Below are positions 1 through 6,923 of a DNA stretch of 12,725 nucleotides, piece after piece. The notes below the pieces were generated by a model. That model had not been told where the DNA came from, searched no databases, and saw nothing but the letters and a program-made list of their open reading frames with translations. This stretch comes from JABMMZ01 sp044377005. Its GTDB lineage: Bacteria > Bacteroidota > Bacteroidia > NS11-12g > UBA955. The stretch is from NCBI GenBank assembly GCA_044377005.1, contig JBILJV010000064.1:1-12725 (forward strand), read 5' to 3'. Position 1 is the first letter of the stretch; every line of letters starts with the position of its first letter. The translations under genes and the position numbers were made by a program.

Positions 1-1891
1 TATTGTGGTTGTACCTCACCAATAAATTAAAATGTTTGTTAGCGCGCCATAGCACTTCACTCGTTGTTTGTAGTGAATTCCCATCATAAAATTGACCCGT
101 AATGAATTTATTATACATTGATAATGTTCTACCACTAAAGGTGCTAATCTCAAATTCATATTGCCTCCACCAATAAGTTGAGTCAGGAATTAATACTCCC
201 TCTGAAATAGAAAAACTATCTTTTAATCCTTCTGCCATAATTTTGTAGTCAAACCCTATTTTTTCTCCTTTTTTTGTTTCAAAACCTAAATATCTAATTT
301 GATACTCAAAAGATTGAACACTTTTGTCAGTGTTGTATTGTGTATAGGTTAGTCCTGTTGGCACAAAATCAAATTGTCTAATCCATTTCAACCATTTTTT
401 AGGACGTGGTTTTAAGTTGATTAACGCAAATGATTCTTTAAAATCCCGTCTTCGCATCAAGCCCATTTCGGGGTTAAAAGCAGCAGGGCTTTTTTGGTTA
501 GAAGCAAATATGGTTAAAAAGTCATTTTGATAATGGACAAATGCTCTGTAAGCATATGCCTGACGATTGAATTTGGTGTTGTGTTCATGTGATTGTATGT
601 AAGCTCCTCCAACGTCTAAATTTTTGTTGCCAAGGAATTTGGATGTGCTGTATCTGCCATTGACACCTGTGGTTGAGTGCCAAGTGTTTTTATCGATTTT
701 GTGAGTCGTCATTGCTCCTATAACACTTTGTTTGCCAATGTCTTGTCGCCAACTTGCGGTCGTATAATTGGTGGACAATTGTGAAGGTGTTTCTGCCGTT
801 TGTAAACTCATCAATCCTAAAGTTTGCCGGTTTTCTTTACCCAATATTCTAGCACCTGCAATAATCGGAACTGTTTGTCTTTGTTCGTTTAATCCTATTT
901 TTCGGGTATAAAAAGGAATAATTCGATTGCCTCCAAAACCAAAGTTAAAATAATCTTCTCCTTCTAAGAAAAACTCTCTTAATTCAGGAAAAAACAAAGG
1001 AAATCGAGTGATATTTACCTGCTGTTGATCGGCTTCCACTTGCGCAAAATCTGTATTAAAGGTCAAATTAAGTCTGTAGGTTGGAGTAATTAAGTAATTG
1101 ACATCTCCTCCAATATTTCCAACTGGTCTTAGTTTAGTGTTTGTTTTTTCTCCACCTCCAATGGAATAAGGTTTTATTTCTATAAATTTCTTATTACTTA
1201 ATTTGTTTAATCCTTGTAATTCGCCTGCTAAATTTACTTGTTCAATTCGGTTATTCCTGTTCCAAGCTTTCCACCTTACTTGTTCTCTTTTTCTACGAAT
1301 ATTTCGTTCAAAATTAATACCCCAAACTTGATCCTTAATGTTTGCTCTATATTTCAGAGTATAAAGAGGTATCTCCATTTCTGCAAACCAACCTTCTGAA
1401 TTAACAGTAGTTTTTACATTCCACACACCATTCCAAAAAATATTTGTTGACCCTCCATTGTTAAATACTTGAAGATCTGCACGAGCTCCATTCGGATTAG
1501 TAACAAACATAAAGCCATTTCTTTTATCATTATAAGTATCAATGATAAAAATAAAGTTATCATCTATGTTATAATTAAAATCACGTTTGTTTTCCTTCGC
1601 AATTATTTCTTTAGGTTGATTGTCATAACACCAAATGCCTACATACATTTTATCATTACTAAACAGAATTGCCACTTCTGTTTTTTCGGTTGATTTAGCA
1701 CCTTGAATTAACTCTCTTTGAGTGAAATCGCTAATTTTTGCAGCATTTTGCCAGACTGATTTATTTAAATTGCCATCTATTTTAATAGGTTCATCAATAA
1801 AATTCGCTTGTAATTTGTTATTATTAGTGTCTTGAGCTTTGAGTTTCCAACAAGCAATGAGAATAACAATAATTAAGACCTTTTTAGACAT
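1..1891 (-). CDS. DUF5916 family protein with CBM9-like N-terminal domain (C-terminus beyond window)
   Basis: Open for 630 codons from ATG at 1891 to the left edge, so the C-terminus is missing. The start gives a Sec signal peptide: MSKK, a hydrophobic stretch (residues 5-14), then KLKAQ|D, a cleavage site typical of Bacteroidota. Residues about 32-215 look like a carbohydrate-binding family 9 type fold: IDGNLNKSVWQNA, a TEVAILFSNDKMYVGI stretch, and NIFWNGVW before GWFAEMEIP. A long segment rich in aromatic and alternating residues follows, opening with the family hallmark NTDFAQVEADQQQVN and then FFPELREFFLEGEDYF. This is the DUF5916 layout, which in other members is predicted to be a periplasmic domain plus an outer-membrane beta-barrel. 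Function is unknown; 'hydrolase' labels found on relatives are unsupported. It is transcribed away from dapB, with a TATTTTTG box nine bases upstream. The family call is confident, the role is not. Confidence 0.85.
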   Translation of the reverse strand, partial: MSKKVLIIVILIACWKLKAQDTNNNKLQANFIDEPIKIDGNLNKSVWQNAAKISDFTQRELIQGAKSTEKTEVAILFSNDKMYVGIWCYDNQPKEIIAKENKRDFNYNIDDNFIFIIDTYNDKRNGFMFVTNPNGARADLQVFNNGGSTNIFWNGVWNVKTTVNSEGWFAEMEIPLYTLKYRANIKDQVWGINFERNIRRKREQVRWKAWNRNNRIEQVNLAGELQGLNKLSNKKFIEIKPYSIGGGEKTNTKLRPVGNIGGDVNYLITPTYRLNLTFNTDFAQVEADQQQVNITRFPLFFPELREFFLEGEDYFNFGFGGNRIIPFYTRKIGLNEQRQTVPIIAGARILGKENRQTLGLMSLQTAETPSQLSTNYTTASWRQDIGKQSVIGAMTTHKIDKNTWHSTTGVNGRYSTSKFLGNKNLDVGGAYIQSHEHNTKFNRQAYAYRAFVHYQNDFLTIFASNQKSPAAFNPEMGLMRRRDFKESFALINLKPRPKKWLKWIRQFDFVPTGLTYTQYNTDKSVQSFEYQIRYLGFETKKGEKIGFDYKIMAEGLKDSFSISEGVLIPDSTYWWRQYEFEISTFSGRTLSMYNKFITGQFYDGNSLQTTSEVLWRANKHFNLLVRYNHN

Positions 1892-1900
1892 TTTGGGTTG

Positions 1901-1908
1901 CAAAAATA
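1901..1908 (-). promoter_or_regulatory. Candidate -7 box for the DUF5916 gene
   Basis: Read on the minus strand this is TATTTTTG, a match to the Bacteroidota -7 consensus TAnnTTTG, nine bases before the ATG at 1891. No TTG lies at the expected -33 distance (that position reads GAT), so the promoter is weak or needs an activator. The 14-bp palindrome at 1925-1938 covers that -33 position. Confidence 0.45.
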
Positions 1909-1924
1909 CATTTTATTCATAGGT

Positions 1925-1938
1925 TTTATCATGATAAA
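1925..1938. promoter_or_regulatory. Perfect 14-bp palindrome in divergent intergenic region (candidate operator)
   Basis: The sequence TTTATCATGATAAA equals its own reverse complement over all 14 bases, with an ATCATGAT core. It lies between two divergent genes. It overlaps the -33 position of the DUF5916 promoter and sits 23 bases upstream of the dapB -33 element. A dimeric transcription factor could bind it. No regulator gene is adjacent, so the function is inferred from position and symmetry only. Confidence 0.35.
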
Positions 1939-1961
1939 TTTAGGCTTTGTCTAACTGGTAT

Positions 1962-1991
1962 TTGAACTATTAAATAAATCAAGTAAGTTTG
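1962..1991 (+). promoter_or_regulatory. Bacteroidota-type promoter of the dapB operon
   Basis: TTG at 1962-1964, a 19-base spacer, then TAAGTTTG at 1984-1991, which fits the TTG-N19-TAnnTTTG consensus of Bacteroidota primary sigma factors. Transcription would begin about 5-7 bases after the box, leaving a leader of roughly 8-10 bases before the dapB ATG at 2006. Confidence 0.7.
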
Positions 1992-2005
1992 CATTTTATA
2001 ACAAA

Positions 2006-2734
2006 ATGCCAAAAAGATTAAAAATTGCAATTATTGGATATGGTAAAATGGGCAAAATGATAGAAACTATTGCCCAAGACAAAGGACACAATATTCATTT
2101 GATTATTGATGCCGATGCAAGCAATGCAGATTGGAATAAATTATCTGATTGTGATGTTGCTATTGAGTTTTCTCGTCCAGAAAGTGCCGTTAATAATATT
2201 CTTAAATGTTTTGAAAGTAAAGTGCCAGTTATAGTGGGAACTACAGGATGGTACAATGCCTATGAACAAATATCCAATGCTTGTAAACAATATCAAGGTG
2301 CACTAATGACAGCTACTAATTTTAGTATTGGCGTTAATTTGTTTTTTCATATCAACAAGATATTAGCTCAAGCCATGAACAATTTACCTGAATATAATGT
2401 CAGTATTCAAGAAATTCATCATACACAAAAGCTTGATGCTCCAAGTGGAACAGCAATTTCAATAGCTCAAGGTATTTTAAATAGTTTAAGTCGTAAGTCA
2501 GAATGGATTTTATCAAACGAATACACTTCTGAAAATCAATTGAGTATAGATGTGATTCGCAAAGACGAAGTTCCAGGGACACATTCTGTTACTTATTCCT
2601 CTGTAATAGATGATATTGAAATAAAACATACCGCTCACAACCGTTCAGGATTTGCAATTGGTGCCGTTGTCGCCGCAGAATGGATGGTTGGGAAAAAAGG
2701 AGTATTTACAATGAATGATTTAATAGGTTTTTAA
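2006..2734 (+). CDS. dapB: 4-hydroxy-tetrahydrodipicolinate reductase
   Basis: Reduces hydroxy-tetrahydrodipicolinate with NAD(P)H in the cytoplasm, in the pathway to diaminopimelate (peptidoglycan) and lysine. The 242-residue product has an N-terminal Rossmann fold with the dinucleotide loop GYGKMG (11-16), and the GTTGW motif (78-82). The signature EIHHTQKLDAPSGTA spans 136-150 and carries the substrate-binding and catalytic residues expected from E. coli DapB: His138, His139 and Lys142, matching His159, His160 and Lys163. NRSGFAIGA near the C-terminus is also conserved in the family. It is about 30 residues shorter than the E. coli enzyme, a common length for relatives in this phylum. It is the first gene of a four-gene unit, with the promoter directly upstream and lepB 13 bases downstream. 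No Shine-Dalgarno sequence precedes the start. Confidence 0.97.
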   Translation: MPKRLKIAIIGYGKMGKMIETIAQDKGHNIHLIIDADASNADWNKLSDCDVAIEFSRPESAVNNILKCFESKVPVIVGTTGWYNAYEQISNACKQYQGALMTATNFSIGVNLFFHINKILAQAMNNLPEYNVSIQEIHHTQKLDAPSGTAISIAQGILNSLSRKSEWILSNEYTSENQLSIDVIRKDEVPGTHSVTYSSVIDDIEIKHTAHNRSGFAIGAVVAAEWMVGKKGVFTMNDLIGF

Positions 2735-2747
2735 TCGCAATAATATA

Positions 2748-4466
2748 ATGAATCCAACTAACATATCAATTTTTTTAATTGTTTACATTCCACTTTTCCT
2801 TGCTACCCGCATAGGATTGTTTTTAATGTTTCGAAAAGCAGGTGTTAAGCATGCTTGGTTAGCCTTTATCCCTGTTCTATGTAATTGGCCATGGATAAAA
2901 CTCGTTGGAAGACCAAAAACATGGATGATTTGGAGTTTGATTCCAGCCGCTAACGTCATCATTTGGTTTTCTTTGGTTATTGATTTACTAGAAAGTTTTG
3001 GTAAATTTAAGTTTGTAGAACAAGTCATTGGCGTATTGTTCCCATTTTATTCCTATATTCAAATTGGTCTCGACTCAAAAACCCCATTTTTGGGTGCGAG
3101 TAGAACCCCTGAGTTCAGAAAAAAATACTTAAGTGCACCCAAAAAAATGCAAAGAGAATGGGCTGATGCTTTGTTTTTTGCATTTGTTGTAGCATACATT
3201 ATTCGTACTTTCCAATTAGAACCTTATAAAATACCAACCTCTTCAATGGAAGACAGTATGTTGGTGGGAGATTTTCTTTTTGTAAGTAAAATGAATTACG
3301 GCCCTCGTTTCCCCATAACTCCTATTGCTTTCCCATTAGTTCATCAAGATATTTTTGGAGCTAAAGCTTATTCAGATTTAATACATTTACCATACATGCG
3401 TTTACCGGGTTTTCAAAACATAAAACGCAATGATCCTGTTGTATTTAATGTACCTTGGGATCAATTAGATCCGACCGTTAGAGCTCCTGATAAAATGCAA
3501 AACTATGTTAAAAGATGTGTAGGAGTTCCCGGAGATACTCTTTCTATCGTAAATGGTAAATTATATATTAATGGTCAATTGGGTTATCAACCACCTAAAC
3601 AATTACACCGATATTTTATTAAATTTAAACCTAATTCAACTATCCCTACACCTGAAACATTAACCAAAGAATACGACATCTATGATTACGCATTTATTGA
3701 CAACCGTACCTTAGCAATCTCTGTTTGTTTGGAAGATTTAGAATCACTTAATCGTGATTTTAAGGTAGATTATATTAAACAAGACTTAGCTCCTAGTAAA
3801 GGGAACCATTTTGCACCAGATTATTTAGACTTTAATGCTATTGTTAGTGTAAAAGCTGGACAAAAATTATCAGATGATGATTTAAGGAAATTAGGAGTAA
3901 TTTACAGTCAACCTTTAAGTTCAAACTTAGAAAACTTATTGGTAATGATGGATGAAAAAATGATTGAACCTAGCCAATATGCAACCGTAATCAAAGTAGA
4001 TTCCATTAAAAGAAAAACTCAATTACTATCCAAATCAACCAATGCTTTCCCTGACGAAATGCAAATACACCCCTGGAATAAAGACAATTTTGGGCCAATC
4101 TACTTGCCACGTAGAGGAGAATCTATTAAGATTAATGCTAAAAATTTCTATCTTTATTACCGTGCAATAGTGAATTATGAAGGAAATGATAATTTTGAGT
4201 TACGTGGAAGTACCCCATACTTGAATGGTGAAGCGATTGAATCCTATACTTTTAAAATGGATTATTATTGGATGATGGGAGATAACAGAGATAATTCACT
4301 CGATTCGCGTTTTTGGGGATATGTGCCTGAAAATCATATTGTAGGAAAACCTTTATTTGTGTTCTTCAGTATTCAATACAAACATGCTGACAATCCTAAA
4401 CCGGGAACTGATGGCAATGAGTATGTAAAAGTAAGATGGAATAGATTGTTTAAAGCGATAAAGTAA
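2748..4466 (+). CDS. lepB: Signal peptidase I, large Bacteroidota form
   Basis: Membrane serine protease that removes signal peptides from Sec- and Tat-exported proteins on the outer face of the inner membrane. The catalytic region contains KIPTSSMEDSMLVGDFLFV (161-179); Ser166 aligns with the nucleophile of the PSGSM motif. YVKRCVGVPGD (253-263) supplies the general base Lys255, and GDNRDNSLDSRFWGYVP (511-527) is the last conserved box. At 572 residues it is much longer than E. coli LepB (324). The extra length comes from two places. The first is an N-terminal segment of about 135 residues with several hydrophobic helices (roughly 5-28, 36-50, 58-80, 92-108), ahead of the usual anchor helix at 139-153. 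The second is about 250 residues between the base and the GDNRDNS box. It lies 13 bases after dapB and one base before hutH, so it is very likely cotranscribed with both. Confidence 0.95.
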   Translation: MNPTNISIFLIVYIPLFLATRIGLFLMFRKAGVKHAWLAFIPVLCNWPWIKLVGRPKTWMIWSLIPAANVIIWFSLVIDLLESFGKFKFVEQVIGVLFPFYSYIQIGLDSKTPFLGASRTPEFRKKYLSAPKKMQREWADALFFAFVVAYIIRTFQLEPYKIPTSSMEDSMLVGDFLFVSKMNYGPRFPITPIAFPLVHQDIFGAKAYSDLIHLPYMRLPGFQNIKRNDPVVFNVPWDQLDPTVRAPDKMQNYVKRCVGVPGDTLSIVNGKLYINGQLGYQPPKQLHRYFIKFKPNSTIPTPETLTKEYDIYDYAFIDNRTLAISVCLEDLESLNRDFKVDYIKQDLAPSKGNHFAPDYLDFNAIVSVKAGQKLSDDDLRKLGVIYSQPLSSNLENLLVMMDEKMIEPSQYATVIKVDSIKRKTQLLSKSTNAFPDEMQIHPWNKDNFGPIYLPRRGESIKINAKNFYLYYRAIVNYEGNDNFELRGSTPYLNGEAIESYTFKMDYYWMMGDNRDNSLDSRFWGYVPENHIVGKPLFVFFSIQYKHADNPKPGTDGNEYVKVRWNRLFKAIK

Positions 4467-4467
4467 A

Positions 4468-5946
4468 ATGAATACAGAATTAGTAATTGGCGAAGAAATA
4501 CATTTAAATCAATTAATTGAAATTGTAAAAAATCAAGCTTCAATCTCATTAAGTGAACAAGCAAAAGTGAGAGTAGAGTCTTGTTTTCAGTATTTGCAAA
4601 ATAAAATCAACAATACAAATGAGTTGATATATGGAGTAAATACTGGATTTGGCGCTTTTTGTAATACCTCAATCTCAAATGAAGATTTACATCATTTACA
4701 ATACAATCTGTTACGCTCTCATGCATGTGGAACAGGAGAATTAGTGCCTACTCATATCGTTAAACTTATGCTGTTACTTAAAGCACAGTCTTTGTCTTAC
4801 GGTCATTCAGGCGTACAACTTCAAACCATACAAAGAATTATTGATTTTTATAACTTATCAATTATTCCTGTGGTTTATCAACAAGGTTCACTCGGTGCCT
4901 CAGGTGATTTAGCGCCATTAGCACATCTTTGTTTACCATTAATTGGTGAAGGCTATGTGTGGCATGAAGGAAAAATAGTTGAATCAACTATAGTACTTAA
5001 TAAATATAATTTGGAACCTTTAACATTAACTGCTAAAGAAGGTTTAGCATTAATCAATGGAACACAATTTATGTCAGCATATGGTTTGCAAATGGTGATG
5101 GATTCTGAACGTATTTTCGAACAATTGAATTTTGTAGCGGCTCTTTCATTCGAGGCTTTTGATTGTAGAATTGAACCATTTTTACCACAAGTTCATCAAA
5201 TTCGGAAACAAAGCGGTCAATCGTTTATTGCCAATCAAATTAAATCTATTGTTGAGGAAAGTGAAATCGTAAGCAAAGTTAAAACACAAGTTCAAGACCC
5301 ATATTCCTTCAGATGTATACCACAAGTTCATGGTGCAAGTTGGGACGCCATGAATTATGTAAAACAGGTAATCATGAATGAAATAAATTCAGTTACAGAC
5401 AATCCCAATGTATTTGTAGAGGATAATTTAGTTATAAGTGGAGGCAATTTTCATGGTCAACCGTTAGCAATAACTCTTGATTTTGCAGCCATTGCAATGG
5501 CTGAATTGGCGAATATATCTGAAAGAAGAATTTATAAATTAGTAGGAGGAGAACGAGGTTTACCTATGTTCTTAACAACAAATGGTGGTTTGGAAAGTGG
5601 GTTAATGATTGCTCAATATACTGCAGCAAGTATTGTTAGTCAAAATAAGCAATGGTGTACACCTGCGAGTGTAGATAGCATTGTAAGTAGTAATGGGCAA
5701 GAAGATCATGTAAGTATGGGTTCAAATGCGGCTACTAAACTTTATAAAGTCATTGAAAATGTAAAACAAGTCATTGCTATTGAAGCTTTTACAGCAATGA
5801 TGGCATTTGAATATAGAAGACCATTAAAAACATCAATAGCATTGGAACAATTTATCGTAAATTATCAATCAAATATAGAATTGCCAAAAGGTGATGTATT
5901 TTTATCTCCCTATTTATTAAAGTCAAAAACATTTTTATTTGAATAA
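4468..5946 (+). CDS. hutH: Histidine ammonia-lyase
   Basis: Converts L-histidine to trans-urocanate and ammonia, the first step of histidine breakdown, in the cytoplasm. The 492-residue product is full length for the aromatic amino acid lyase family. GSLGASGDLAPLAHL (140-154) contains Ala144-Ser145-Gly146, which cyclises to the MIO prosthetic group. Other family residues are Tyr55 in YGVNTGFG, Tyr280 and Arg282 in QDPYSFR, VTDNPNVF (309-316), GNFHGQPL (326-333) and Glu412 in GQEDHVSMG. The selectivity pair is Ser84-His85 (LLRSHA), the form found in histidine lyases; tyrosine lyases have His-Leu there. No hutU, hutI or hutG is visible, and the gene sits one base after lepB and three bases before a DUF58 gene. 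The enzyme call is strong. The unusual company could mean an isolated catabolic gene or a use of urocanate that is not yet known. Confidence 0.93.
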   Translation: MNTELVIGEEIHLNQLIEIVKNQASISLSEQAKVRVESCFQYLQNKINNTNELIYGVNTGFGAFCNTSISNEDLHHLQYNLLRSHACGTGELVPTHIVKLMLLLKAQSLSYGHSGVQLQTIQRIIDFYNLSIIPVVYQQGSLGASGDLAPLAHLCLPLIGEGYVWHEGKIVESTIVLNKYNLEPLTLTAKEGLALINGTQFMSAYGLQMVMDSERIFEQLNFVAALSFEAFDCRIEPFLPQVHQIRKQSGQSFIANQIKSIVEESEIVSKVKTQVQDPYSFRCIPQVHGASWDAMNYVKQVIMNEINSVTDNPNVFVEDNLVISGGNFHGQPLAITLDFAAIAMAELANISERRIYKLVGGERGLPMFLTTNGGLESGLMIAQYTAASIVSQNKQWCTPASVDSIVSSNGQEDHVSMGSNAATKLYKVIENVKQVIAIEAFTAMMAFEYRRPLKTSIALEQFIVNYQSNIELPKGDVFLSPYLLKSKTFLFE

Positions 5947-5949
5947 ACC

Positions 5950-6852
5950 ATGAATTTGCAAGAAATAGGTTCGCGTTTTGAAAACTTAGATTTACTTGCA
6001 AGTCAGGTTGTGGAGGGTTTTATAACAGGACTTCATAAAAGCCCTTTTCATGGATTTTCAGTTGAATTTGCTGAACACCGTCTTTATAACACGGGAGAAT
6101 CAACTAAAAATATTGATTGGAAATTATTCGGTAGAACTGATAAGTTATTTATAAAAAAATATGATGAAGAGACTAATCTAAGATGTCATTTGCTTTTGGA
6201 TATTTCCCCAAGCATGTATTATCCTTCAAAAAGTTTGGATAAAATAAAATTTGGAGCAATGGCTGTGGCCGTTATTGGAAATATCTTGAAAAAACAAAGA
6301 GATGCATTTTCATTAACAACATTTAACGATAAAATACAATTTACCTCAGACACACGTTCTTCATTAAGTCATTATAGGTTGATAATTAACGAATTGCAAA
6401 GTATTGTAAATACTTTGCCTGAACAAACAAGCACCAATGTTACTGAAGTTCTTAACCAAATAGCGGAAAAAATTCATCGCAGAAGTTTGGTTGTAATTAT
6501 CAGTGATATGTTCGACAATGTAGAAAATTCAAATGCTTTGTTTGATGCATTAAAACATATGAAATTCAAAAAACACGAAATTATTGTTTTTCATGTTGGT
6601 GACAAAAAAACAGAATCCGATTTTGAATTTGAAAACCGTCCTTATCGATTCAAGGACATAGAAACAGGAGAGGAGCTCAAGTTATTTCCAGATGAAGTAA
6701 AAGAGATTTTCCTAAATAAAACAAAGGAATTTGAAAAATCAATCAAAGAAAAGTGTGTGCAATTCAAGATAGATTACAATAAAATTGACACAGCGCAAGA
6801 TTTTTCACAAATACTAATGCCTTTTTATGTAAAAAGAATGAAGATGAAATAA
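5950..6852 (+). CDS. DUF58 domain protein (von Willebrand A-like)
   Basis: A 300-residue soluble protein of the DUF58 family, which has a von Willebrand factor A-type fold and is often paired with MoxR-type AAA+ ATPases as a putative chaperone-like module. The family signature is clear: GESTKNIDWKLFGRTDKLFIK (roughly 49-69), then LLLDISPSM (81-89) with the metal-site DxSxS as Asp84, Ser86 and Ser88. Further metal-site candidates are a threonine near 160-162 (EQTSTNVTEVL) and Asp186 in VVIISDMFDN. There is no signal peptide or membrane helix, so it is probably cytoplasmic or peripheral. In many genomes the gene sits next to moxR and the Bat genes; here it follows hutH by three bases and no ATPase partner is in view. 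It ends the dapB-lepB-hutH unit. Its molecular role is unknown. Confidence 0.9.
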   Translation: MNLQEIGSRFENLDLLASQVVEGFITGLHKSPFHGFSVEFAEHRLYNTGESTKNIDWKLFGRTDKLFIKKYDEETNLRCHLLLDISPSMYYPSKSLDKIKFGAMAVAVIGNILKKQRDAFSLTTFNDKIQFTSDTRSSLSHYRLIINELQSIVNTLPEQTSTNVTEVLNQIAEKIHRRSLVVIISDMFDNVENSNALFDALKHMKFKKHEIIVFHVGDKKTESDFEFENRPYRFKDIETGEELKLFPDEVKEIFLNKTKEFEKSIKEKCVQFKIDYNKIDTAQDFSQILMPFYVKRMKMK

Positions 6853-6883
6853 AGTTTACTTTCAATTTTTTAAGACATCTAAA

Positions 6884-6914
6884 TGGCATATAATCTTTAT
6901 ATTCCATATCTTTG
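6884..6914 (+). promoter_or_regulatory. Bacteroidota-type promoter of the ABC-F/plug/porX unit
   Basis: TATCTTTG at 6907-6914 matches TAnnTTTG. A TGG at 6884-6886, 20 bases upstream, is an imperfect TTG. The box ends nine bases before the ATG at 6924, so the leader would be only about 4-5 bases. It occupies the 71-base gap after the DUF58 gene, in which I found no convincing terminator. Confidence 0.55.
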
Positions 6915-6923
6915 CAATATTAA

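Noticed and set aside
1469..1693. 74-codon open frame on the plus strand
   Set aside because: It lies wholly inside the DUF5916 gene on the opposite strand, and its translation is low-complexity and rich in Ile and Phe. It is a shadow frame.
4468..5946. Tyrosine ammonia-lyase, as used in flexirubin or aryl polyene pathways
   Set aside because: The selectivity pair is Ser84-His85 as in histidine lyases, and no pigment biosynthesis genes are nearby.
6851..6876. Possible terminator after the DUF58 gene (AAAG/CTTT followed by a T-run)
   Set aside because: The stem is only 4 bp with one G-C pair. It would not be stable, so I do not call it.
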